Source: Metallyticus violacea (lineage: Eukaryota > Arthropoda > Insecta > Mantodea > Metallyticidae). From it: 64,000 nt of DNA. The position numbers were made by a program, and so were the translations under genes. This document shows, piece after piece, positions 47,173 to 57,134 of the stretch. The notes below the pieces were generated by a model. It had not been told where the DNA came from. It was given only the letters and a program-made list of their open reading frames with translations, and made no database searches. The stretch lies in assembly GCA_030762175.1 (NCBI GenBank), contig CM060838.1, positions 15,196,001 through 15,260,000 on the forward strand, read 5' to 3'. Positions within the stretch are counted from its first letter, which is position 1. Each line of letters opens with the position of its first letter.

Positions 47173-47389
47173 ACATATTTCCTTAACAGAATGCCAGAAT
47201 TGTTATAGAACAAAGTATATATAAATCACAAGACAGTTTGCGTACAACAGCATCCAAAACATCAATTTCAATAGACATCTGATAGCAAAAACACACACTA
47301 AAAATAACTAACAAAATCTGAATATCTCTTCCACATAAAATAGTTAGTAAAGGCCGTGCTTCGCAGCGACGTGGCATGTTCTCTATGGT

Positions 47390-48215
47390 TCAAGAGCTCC
47401 CTATTTGCAGCAGATTTCATTCCTCAAGACGAACAGTGCGAAGATCTGGGATTGTCGGTGGAGGCTGAAGGGCTGGAACTCATCACCCTAATGCATTTCT
47501 TACATGCTCTATAGGATTTATCTCTGGAGACCTGACTGGCCAGTCCATGCACCTTCAAGAGATTCATTCACCACTTGAGCTGTGCGAACTGCGTTATCGT
47601 CTAGACCAACTGCTCCTCTGAAATGTAGAACATATGGTTGTAATATCTCATCTCTGTATCTCTGGGCGTCAATAACATTTCTCCGATCACCATCGAAGAT
47701 GTGTACCTCTGCTTGATTATGTTGCCTCCCCGCAACAATACACAGCTATCGTAAAAAACTGGTCACTTTCACGATGCTGCTGGGATCATACGTTCCCTCC
47801 AGAATACTGTGTGATGAGAATCATTCAGTGATTTATCTATGAAGAGCGCAGTCCTCCACTCATTCATGGTCCAATTTTGATGTTGCTGGCTCCACAATAA
47901 AAGGGTTCGTCTCTGCACTGGAGCGAGCGGGACACACACTTCTGGACGTCTGGACACACAGTTTGTGGCAAACTGCATTCCTGAAGTTGCTGTAAGCTCT
48001 TCAGACAATTGCCTTTTGATGTAGTTTTGCAGGTAAGGCCGGATATCGGTCCTGTCGTCTATTTTTTACTGTTAGTGGATCATGTACTGGCTTATGATGA
48101 ACATCTCCTGTGTCTTGGAAACATTGCGAAAGCCTGGAAATGAAACTTCGGCCTGTGTCTGACCTGTTTCAAGGTGTCCGATTAGTGTACCTTCAAAACG
48201 GGGTCCAAATGACAT
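47390..48215 (-). pseudogene. Tc1-like transposase, decayed
   Basis: A start codon at 48,213-48,215 opens MSFGPRFEGTLIGHLETGQTQ, matching the Tc1 N-terminal helix-turn-helix. Next come RRPEVCVPLAPVQRRTLLLW and WTMNEWRTALFIDKS (the Tc1 WTxxxWxxVLFTDES with its first catalytic Asp), then VHIFDGDRRNVIDAQRYRDE, GLDDNAVRT (second Asp) and RSPEINPIEHVRNALG (third catalytic residue, Glu). The frame changes several times and some segments are lost, so no active enzyme is made. The family performs cut-and-paste transposition into TA sites. Confidence 0.9.
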
Positions 48216-48398
48216 CTTTGTGACATTTCGTTATAAACTTAACCAAGAGACTGCATTCTGCTCACAATGAGAGGACAAAAATCGAGTTAATATGGGTCTA
48301 AAGCACCGGTCACAAGTCTGTTTGAAGCAGAGAGTACTTCTTTCCTATGCGGAGAGAATATGTAAAGTTCGTAGATAGATGTTTACGGTGATTTTTCA

Positions 48399-48427
48399 CC
48401 TTTTCTCTTAACTTTTGGACTCTAGTG
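48399..48427. repeat. Tc1-like terminal inverted repeat, right
   Basis: Inverted partner of 47,144-47,172, directly followed by TA. Confidence 0.88.
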
Positions 48428-48429
48428 TA

Positions 48430-48880
48430 TTAACCGGACTTCCTTATCTATGACTGAATGAAACAGACCTGTTTCATTCTCCAACATGATCTTCTTAGAT
48501 AGTGGGCAAGTTTTCGGGTTTTCATTTTCTGGCATAGTTCCAGCGGAGCCATAACTATCGTTTAGTAAAAGAATTAGCAGGTTGAAACTTGTAAACAAAT
48601 GTTCGAACTAAGATTGAAATAATAATTGTTTTACTTCAGGTGACATATTTTGATTACTTCTACAAGTAGAACTGTTGCTTTGCCTGTCAGCTACTGGCTA
48701 TCCTAATATAAAATCACCAAGTATGCACTTGGAGTGCTCAAGGACCAAACATTTTATGCACAGCAAACTGGTTCGCCCCAAATGAGTTGCTCAAGTCGTG
48801 TTTGCCAATATCTAATCACACTTTCGTCTCATACAATAAATTGATGAGAAATACAAAATCTGGATTTCATGTGACCTCTC
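48430..48880 (-). pseudogene. piggyBac-like transposase relic, central part
   Basis: On the minus strand, a degraded central region (GKATVLLVEVIKICHLK) is followed, after a frameshift, by NLFTSFNLLILLLNDSYGSA, which matches the piggyBac DNLFTSxxLLxxLxxxGxxATGT block. Then come CPLSKK and VIDKEVRL up to the Tc1 insertion. If the Tc1 and one TA are ignored, the frame runs on into the C-terminal relic at 47,141. The N-terminal third is not clearly recognisable beyond about 48,880. The expected DNLFTS Asp is lost in the frameshift. Confidence 0.82.
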
Positions 48881-50351
48881 AAAAGTGTGATATTCCAGTT
48901 TGTCTTTGTTGAGGGATTGAAATAATTGTTTACGCAAAATGAGTTTAAATCTTTACTTTCCTACTGTAGTGTACTTACAATGTAATTGGTATAACCTTAA
49001 AGTTGTGTGAAAAACAGTCATGCAAGCAATTATTTCCATAATGGTATCCAAGCAATTGTAGTTCTTACTGTAAGGCCCTCTTTCGATTTCATACCCTAGC
49101 AGTAAACAACATATCTGAGATAATCCCATAAAAAATAAGCCGATTGATGATAAATCAGCTGAACGATTCTACTCACCGGAATATAAAAATGTCGTCGAGA
49201 AAAATTGCATGCATTATAGTCGAGCGCTAGTGCACCGTCATGTTGCCACTACATTCTCAGGCAAACATGAAAATGCCCACTAACAGCTCTAGTATTACAA
49301 TTATTGTTTTAGAATCAAAGGCTGTGGTTTGCTAATATGTAAGCAATCAGCCTGAAGAAAGGCATCAAAGATAATATCCAATGAACGAAACGTTTCTAAA
49401 CATGGTTTCTTACATGAAAATTGTTTATATTGGTCACCTCTAACACCATTCATATTTTTTAATACAGTCACGCAGATTCTGTTAAGAGAATTGTCCAACC
49501 CTAATCATAAAATGTGACTTATTCATTGTTGTTTTAATTTCGAATGCGACAAATTCTCTTGGATAACAATACACTTTACTTTTATTCTCATGCATTTTGC
49601 ATTTTACATATGTTCATTTTTAATAAAAGCTAATTTTGTGTTAAATGCCTAATATAGCGTCAAATTATTGTATATTTTGCTTTAAATTTGGGGAAAAAAA
49701 ATCTGCCCTGCATAACGGGTGTACAGTTTTTGTTTGTGTTTGTTGCATTCCATTGTTGAGTATATTGATCGCATTGGTTTCTGCATAAAATGAACTAGGT
49801 AGATCCAGTTATCAAGTGTACAACTGACCGTAGTTATTTTGTTGCTGACGAACAAAAGTTAACCGGGTAGCTCACTCCCCCCCGCCTGCTGAAGCAATAA
49901 ATTCATATCGATATATCTCGCATCCGGGCTGACATGACATTGACGTGACTTCTATCCGTTTAGATTATCCCAACGTGGTTTGTGGTTGTTAATAAATTGC
50001 ATATTGGAATCCCCTTCTACCGTTGCGGTGCTCAGTGCTATAGAAATAGGGTTAATTTCGATTTTAAAAACCATTGCCATATCTCTGGGAAGCCTGGCTT
50101 CATTTCGCTATAGAGGGCTATCACCTGCACAAAGCAAAATGAGTTTCATTCAAGCTGGAATTGCTGGGGCCCCGAGTTCAGAGATAGCAAGCGAGAAAAA
50201 CAGCCCAGAGTTATATTCGGCAACAAACATGAAAACAAGCTGCTATTCCTCAGTGGCTGTTCGCTCCGATATGACTAATTGAATGGCAAATCCCAACAAC
50301 GTAACGAAAGTGCAGTAAGGATAAAACGTTAATGTAACATTATGTTTTCAT
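48881..50351. other. Unassigned sequence
   Basis: May contain the eroded N-terminus of the piggyBac relic. A 65-codon minus-strand frame (49,301-49,498) and a 100-codon plus-strand frame (49,980-50,282) have ordinary amino-acid use but no recognised domain. Confidence 0.35.
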
Positions 50352-50672
50352 TATATTTCAGTCCGTTCTGGTGGTGTAGTGGTAACCATACTTGTCTCCT
50401 AAACCCAAGATCGCGGGTTCGATCCCAGCCAGGACCGATGGATTTTTTCGGGTGTAAAAATCCCAAGTATGGCTTCCTTCGGAAGGGAAGTAAAGCCGTG
50501 GGTCCGTGTTGTACATTTGCGGCACGAAAAGAACATCAAGCATGAAAGAAGATACCTCTAAGCAAAGTTTGTCGGTTGTTTGACGCCCTGAAATGAATGG
50601 AACGCTGATAACCTGAGATGTTAAGAGCGCCCGTAAATAAAAACATATATCCAAAAATATATATATTTCAGT
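50352..50672 (+). mobile_element. Full-length SINE-A with TSD
   Basis: Copy at 50,363-50,661 between perfect 11 bp repeats TATATTTCAGT (50,352-50,362 and 50,662-50,672). Box A (TGGTGTAGTGG), box B (GGTTCGATCCC) and the palindrome are intact. The tail is AT-rich rather than the usual AATCAATCA. The 98-codon minus-strand frame is inside the SINE. Confidence 0.94.
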
Positions 50673-50937
50673 GTGATTGGCAACTGCAGTGTAATAAATT
50701 AACCAGTTAAAATGAATGTTTTATGCTGCTTAAAATTTTGGATTGTTTGGTTGAATGTTTCGAAGTGTTCCGAGCTGATAAATTGTGAACGCTGAAAGGG
50801 TATCTAAGAGGAGACATTATTTTACTGGTGCTTAATTTTTAATTTGAAATACAATATAGGTTATGCTATTAGGAATGGAACTTTTAAAACATTAGTGAAA
50901 TCTTGATCATCTAGGACTTATTTAAAATACTTTCTAA

Positions 50938-51063
50938 TAGTGTTTGACACTAATTTTAGAAACCGAGGCATTCCAAGTGATGGGCATTGATGATAAATGA
51001 AATGAAGTGCTAAACAGGAAACGATTTTTTGAGGGAGGTAGAAGGAAACACTCCAGGCTTAAC
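50938..51063 (-). mobile_element. SINE-B 3' fragment, strongly diverged
   Basis: AGTGTTTGACACTAATTTTA, GGGCATTGATGATAAATGAA and GGAAACACTCCAGGCTTAA match the reversed 3' half. The head is missing. Confidence 0.65.
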
Positions 51064-51300
51064 CGTTAAACGGGCCACCGCAGTACTGCGTCCCGCATTT
51101 TTTGTTTACGGAGGATTACAACGAGTACGCTGGGAATTTAGGGAAGCCCGCTCATAGGCATTTGACGAATGTATGTATGTGACTGTTGTTTTCAAGGTTA
51201 CGCTTGCAGCTGTAATTGACCTGTAAAGTGAACACTGCACTTTTGCGTCACATGCTCGGACGTGTAAGTGTTTTTCAGTGTGTAATGTTAGTTTATATAG

Positions 51301-52330
51301 TATTATAAGGTTCCGGCGTAATCATTAGGTATGATAAAGACAAAAACACTTTTCAATATAGTTAACCTTTATTGCAATACACTTCCCACATCTTTGAATT
51401 AGCATTTCAACCCCCCCCCCCCAACACAGAAGTCTTGTCTGCAATTTGGGCATAAACAGCATCCATCACTTCTTCGCTACACTTAAATTGCCTTCCTCGA
51501 AGGTTCTTCTTGAGTTTTGAGAAGAGGAAATAGTCACTGGGAGCTAGATCTGGGCTGTAAGGTGGATGGTCTATCGCCTTGAAGCCACGTTTCTTTACAG
51601 TTTCCTTTGCAACAAGAGCTGTGTGCACAGGCGCGTTGTCGTAAAGAAGGCGCACACTACCACTCACCTTTTCTCTTTGATGGAAGCATGTAGTCTTTGC
51701 AGTAGACCAGCATAGTACTCCCCATTTACTGTGGTGTTCCTCTCCTTGAAGTCGATGAAGAGTATTCCTTCATAGTCCTAAAATATTGTGACCAGGATGT
51801 TCTTGGTTGACTGAGAGGCAGTGCTTCGCCAGGTTTACGCTTGCTACTCCATTGATTCTCTTTTGGACAAGAGATCATGGTAGAGAACCATAGTTTCATC
51901 TCCCGAAACAATGGTTTGCAGAACCTCTCTCTTGTAGCCACAGCAGAGCCCAAAAAATACCTGACAACAGATAGTTCGTTGCTGCTTTTGGACTGAGGAA
52001 AGAAGTCTAAGCACCCATCATGCACTAAGCTTATTCATGTTTAAATATTCGTGAATAATTCGAAGAACTGTCGATTTAGCAAGACCCAACCTTGCTGCTA
52101 TTTCTGTAGCTTTGAGCCGCCGGTCTTCCACAGGACGGTGTTTTCAGAGTGAGCACTTCTTCATCTTCAATGCTTTCTCGACCCATTGGAAAAAGTTTGG
52201 CCCATTCTTTTACGGTAGAATATGAGGGGGATACACCGTCCAATCTCTGTTTAATTTCATTTGGATTAAATCCTTCTTTTGTGAAGAACTTAATAACAGC
52301 TGGATACCATTTTGAACATGTCACAATCTT
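51301..52330 (-). pseudogene. Mariner transposase pseudogene (D,D34D)
   Basis: The minus-strand reading starts at 52,324 with a helix-turn-helix domain (KFFTKEGFNPNEIKQRL, then VKEWAKLFPMGRESIEDE). In other frames it continues through EDRRLKATEIAARLG (about 52,110), a diverged WVLRLLSSVQKQQR and GDETMVLYHD with the first catalytic Asp. It ends in a 51,407-51,667 frame with YDNAPVHTA and HPPYSPDLAPSDYFLF. Exactly 34 residues separate the last two Asp, the mariner spacing. At least two frameshifts and a stop separate the parts. Non-coding sequence to about 51,301 matches the fragment at 33,616-33,735. The far terminal repeat was not found. Confidence 0.92.
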
Positions 52331-54892
52331 CTACACATAGCCTTCTTTATGAATTTATATCTGAACAACTAAACACAGAGGAAAGGAAGTTACAGGTGCA
52401 ATTATTTACTTAACAAATAAAAAGATAAATCTCAACATTGTAAAATCAAATTCAATTAAAATGGTTATTACCATATATGGGGTGAATGATCCTTCAAGCA
52501 ACCGGCTTCGCGGCGTGCGGCCGGCCGGCAAGGCTGGCTGCTGTGTCGGCGGTGCGGGTGACGAAGTCCGCAGTAAATATAGTACGATTTGTCGCAAGTT
52601 GTATCTTACATGCGTAACATAAACACTTAAAAAGAAAAATAAATTACTCATGTATATTAAGCGAGAAGATGCTGGAACTGCCTCCATTCGTTGTTCAAGC
52701 ATTTCTGACACCTGCTTAGAAAATTGCTCATTACACTCTGCAGTTCCCTCTGAGAAATGGCAGCAATTTCTTGACGAATGTAAATCTAAACGTGAACATC
52801 AGGAAACTCCTCTTGAAATAATCTCCTTACAGCTCGCGCTGATTCTGTGCGCACGTATAAATCATATATGAATGCTTGTATTGCCCCATTTTACTTGATA
52901 CTCTTTCACTCAATACACTGTGCTTGCGCAAGATTTCAACTCACACTGAAGCCTCGCGCAGCGGAGGAGAAATATACTCCCCACCTCCGCCGACATAGCG
53001 CTGCTGGCCGATCCTACGGTTGCGTCAAGCATTGCTCACACAGTACGAGAACATAAATAAAATGCATTGTAATATTCCATTGCTTGGAGTAGTTATTTTT
53101 ATGCTGACATAATCTTGCAAAGTATAACTTGTTCATAATGGCGCCAGAATTAAGCTCTACTCCGTTACATGTAAGCTATTTAAACAGAATTACATCGTAT
53201 TTTTTACGAGAAGACTTTCAATGGTCCACAAAGAACAGCGAAGGAAGGGGGGGGGACTCAGCTATGTTTTATTTTTTCCCTGTCTGTAAACTACTGAGCG
53301 CTGCATATAAGAGGATTTGCTTTGTAAAACAGTTCTCAAAACTATTTTGTATCGCTTTATTCATTTAGATAAAGATGGAGCGCATTTAAGCTCTTTTTCT
53401 CCTATTGGAGATGTACGTTTCGCAACGATCAAACCGTTCAAAATGCAAAACGTGTATACTTGAAATTGCTCTACCGAATTCCTGTTTAGAGGAGATATTT
53501 TGACTACGTGCATGAAAGGATTCCTCTTCGGTTTCAGTTGTTTGCTGGAATGCCGTTTAACAGGAAATGCAGGTGCCCGTGGAGTAATTGCGTTGAGCGT
53601 GAATCTTGCATCTCGTTTCAGATCGCCCACAAATGTTTTGCCTGGTTGACTGTTCGTTTATTGCTGTTTTACGTTAAAGCGGATTCCGTAACGCTAGTTC
53701 TATCCTCTTAGAGGTTAATGCAAATCATTCCGTTGCTGGAAATGAATTAATCTGAAGCTTTGTTAAATGCTTCTTGATTTCAATTTTATGTTTAAAAATT
53801 GATATACGAGTAACGAATACAAGGAATGTTTTTGTTCTTTATTTAAAAGCATTGTAAATAAAGTTTAAAAAAAACATTTTAAGTACTTTTCTTCTTTACT
53901 TAATCTCTTAACTGATATGATAACTGTAAGTAAACATTTTCTTTGAAAGCTCCAAAATAAACGAAGTGTGTCTACTTATTCTCTAGATATAAAAATTGCA
54001 GTAAGACACTTGATTGCTACAATCATCAATCAATGATTTGAAAGATTATATTGAGATAATTGAGTACAAAGTTAAAAAGACAACTGGGAAATATGTGCTA
54101 TAAGGAAAATATAATAACTTTTAGCATTTTTCCTTAAAAAGAGGAACTATAAATATTCAGTAATCTGCAGTAGATTCAGTGATACATAAATATTTAATTA
54201 GGAATAGTGTAAATGTGACATCATCGTAATATTTCAGAATTATACCAGTATATTTGGGCGCTAAAAGCTTTATAAATAGAGAAGAAAAATAGATGTTTAA
54301 ATAATAAAATACGTTTTCAAAATAGGCACCAACATATCAAAACATTAATGAAAGCTCCAGATATTTCCTCCCGTATATTTCTTAATACACATTTCACTTA
54401 TAAAAAAAAAGTGTAATCACACATTTACCACGCGTTCTCAGCAGATGGTACACCTGTCACGTGGTCAACCGGCATGTCAGCCTACCAGGCAGGCATCCTG
54501 CCTGACTCAATTGCTCGCCGCTATTGCTAGAATTCACGTGAGACCACAGCTCTGTCGAATATTGAGGAAGAAAATAAATTAATCCTGTTTAATTGATCAG
54601 CTATAGTAGATATAAAGCAGAAGACAGCCACACTGAAATTAAAATACTGGTCATCTATTATATTGTGTACTGAATTATTTATGTTTTCTTTCTTAGCTCT
54701 GTGATGATAAATAGAAAAAATGCAGGATACAATCGAAAAATTAGATTTGGGCTAGTTTTATACATATATGGTTAAAATATTCATAAATATTCATAAACGG
54801 ATATGCAATTCAAAGGCCTACATTGTCTTAATGAGAATTAAAATAAGAGGCATTTAGTCAGAAATCCTCGACTTATCATCAGAAATTCGTGT
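52331..54892. other. Unassigned sequence with a short GC-rich patch
   Basis: About 52,495-52,580 is strongly GC-rich (CGGCGTGCGGCCGGCCGGC and nearby CpGs), unlike anything else in the window. Several overlapping frames at 52,400-53,700 have no recognised domain. The rest is AT-rich. Confidence 0.35.
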
Positions 54893-55135
54893 ACCGCCAC
54901 GGGTAGCCAAAGTCGTTCGTGCGCGGGAGGTCTAGGGTTCGAATCCCTACAGGATCGTCCTCCCTGACTGAGATTTTTCCAGGTTTTCCTTAGTCCTCAT
55001 AAATGGCAAATGCCGGGGTGGTACCCTAAATTTAGGCCTGGAACGTTTCCTCCCTTCAAAATAAATCCTTTCCCAATATATCATCAGTGTTCATCGCCTG
55101 TGGTGCCTCTGTAGCAAAAATGGGTGTTAAATACC
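54893..55135 (+). mobile_element. SINE-B copy with shortened head
   Basis: Starts ACCGCCACGGGTAGCCAAAG. About 15 bp is lost between box A and box B (GTCGTTCGTGCGCGGGAGG). The body and the GGGTGTTAAATACC 3' end are present, with a small deletion before TCATCAGTG. Confidence 0.9.
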
Positions 55136-56552
55136 TTTCTTTCATAGTCTTAGAAAAGTGACAGAATTATAGCAATGTAGGGATGTTCATCGAATTCGAG
55201 AGCTTTGCTGTGGATACAATATTATTTTTATTTTTATTTTTATTTATGTATTTTAAGGCTGAACGACTGCATATATCCCATGGGTCATCAGTTTGCTATA
55301 CCTGTCTACAATCTGTTGTATGGTGGATATCTTAACATTATTGTGAATGGCGATTAAACGAATTTGAGAATTTAATGGTGGTACCGTTAATCATTGATTA
55401 AACCATTTATTCTTTATCTGCTTATTTACGTAATTAAGTAATTTTAATGAGAAATGATTACAGTTGTTTCATTTAAAGCCTGTTTTACAGCTTCTCTGAT
55501 TCCTGCTCATTATCGTCGATCTGTTTGTGTGATTGTACCGGTATTGTTTTTCCTGAATTAAGAGCGCTTCATTGAATATTAATTGCGTCTCTTGAACCAG
55601 CGCATTGAATGTTGTTTTATCTTCACTGACCAGTACTGCACTCATTGATTCAGTAAACAGCACAAATGACTTATTTTTAGCATTTTTTGTGTTATTGTTA
55701 TTTAATTACAAATATTTCACGAGTACACTATTAGAAACAGTATAGCCAATTTGTTTAGCAAAGAATAACTATTGTACATTTGTTATTTCTGTCGTCGTTA
55801 TAAATGGCAACCACTGGCTCACCAAGAAGTTTTTAAAAGTGCATGTTTTATGTCTTCTTTAGGGGACACCATAACTGATAAGCTTAAAAGACTTTAGCAG
55901 TTATATTTTATGATTTGTAATTATTAATAAGTGAGAAATGAGATAACGTGTGTTTTGTTTTGTTTATATCATTCTTTTTATGAATATTCTTTAGATTTAC
56001 ACAGCTGTGTGCTTTGCCAACACTGTTGTTGATTGATGAATGTCTCGAGGCCTATCGGTGGGTTTTCTGTGTTGAATTAGTTACTAAGAGAGGAATGATT
56101 GGTGTCTTTGGTTCTTGTTTTGGATTATTTGTAATTTTGAACTCTAAATTGATTGTTGTTTTGGTTTTTCTCCATTTTGGGGGAGTGGTAGTACTTTCTA
56201 CAATCAGAAACGTTTACCTATTTAAAGTAATTTTGAAAAAAAAATTAAGATTTAACATACACGTGCCAGCAAACACTTATATCTAGGATTGAAATGTACT
56301 GTGCTGCAGATACAATAGGTCAGTTCGATAAAAATTATATTATGATGCATTTATTTTCCGTTGGTAGAGATGTTATTTTCGATTTTCATTTAAAAGTGAT
56401 TTTTTTTATATTTTACAGTGTTAAAATTGTACATATTTTATAACAAATTTATTTGAAAGAGAATATACATTAGGGTGTTGAAGAATTTAATTCAGCATTG
56501 GCAGGTTATTCAGTTTACCAAGTGAAAATACATCATTTTTAACAGTTATACA
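55136..56552. other. Unassigned AT-rich sequence
   Basis: Contains a TTTTTA-type low-complexity run at about 55,221-55,250. A 90-codon plus-strand hydrophobic frame (56,014-56,286) has no recognised motif. Confidence 0.4.
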
Positions 56553-57134
56553 AACATGAGCTTAAAGCTCAGCAGCTCAACTCTATATTTAAAGTTTTCA
56601 CATATCTTTCCTCAAGGAATCAATTAGAACATTATTGGGCACCTGGTCATCAAGGCTTATAAGCAAATGAAGCAGTATATAAAATGGATAAAAATGGGAC
56701 CAGTTGACTTGGAAGACGAGCATTAGTAAGAACCGCAGTGTTCCATTGGACTAAGAAAGAACTTCTGATAAGATGGAAGAACTTTCCCGGTCAAGAATTG
56801 GGTAAAATTCTTATTAAAATATCGGATAACCCCAGGCTATAGATCTACTTTGTAGGATAGGAAGCAGACCAAAAAAGATATTGGAAAGATGGTGGAACGT
56901 TGCCCATTTTAGAAACACTTGACGACAATCAGAGACTATAATGGAAACTCCATATGACCTCTATGTAAACAGTTTGATGAGAATGCAAAACATATCGTAC
57001 TAGAGTGCAAATCTTCGGAAAAACAAAGAACATCTCTATCAGCATACAGTTCTTTAGGAGATGTAATTTCTAAGTTTGTACGAAAGATTCTAGAGCTTAC
57101 TAAAGCTGCTCTAGATCTGCAACTACAAAATTAG
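56553..57134 (+). pseudogene. LINE 3' end: RNase H and zinc-knuckle remnant
   Basis: Plus-strand frames give LKAQQLNSIFKVFTYLSSRN, then YWAPGHQGL (56,633-56,657, the WVPGHxGxxGNE block of LINE-encoded RNase H) followed by ANEAVYKMDK. A C-terminal CKQFDENAKHIVLECKSSEK (about 56,960-57,015) resembles the CxxC...HxxxxC tail of Jockey/R1-like LINEs. The reading ends at TAG 57,132-57,134. Stops and frameshifts are present. The untranslated tail ends in ATCAATCAATCATTAAATCA (57,199-57,218), close to the tails of SINE-A. Confidence 0.78.

Larger units (their letters stand above)
47144..48427 (-). mobile_element. Complete Tc1-like element nested in piggyBac
   Basis: The element has the 1.2-1.3 kb length of Tc1 elements. 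It is bounded by TA dinucleotides (47,142-47,143 and 48,428-48,429). Its two ends are inverted repeats: CATTAACGTCTAAAAGTTAA at the left and, on the opposite strand, CACTAGAGTCCAAAAGTTAA at the right; 22 of the first 29 positions agree. It contains a single decayed transposase. The ends define the insertion exactly and show it is younger than the piggyBac it interrupts. Confidence 0.9.

Noticed and set aside
49980..50282. 100-codon plus-strand frame with a hydrophobic N-terminus
   Set aside because: No domain recognised. The reverse strand is nearly as open, and no splice or promoter signal supports either.
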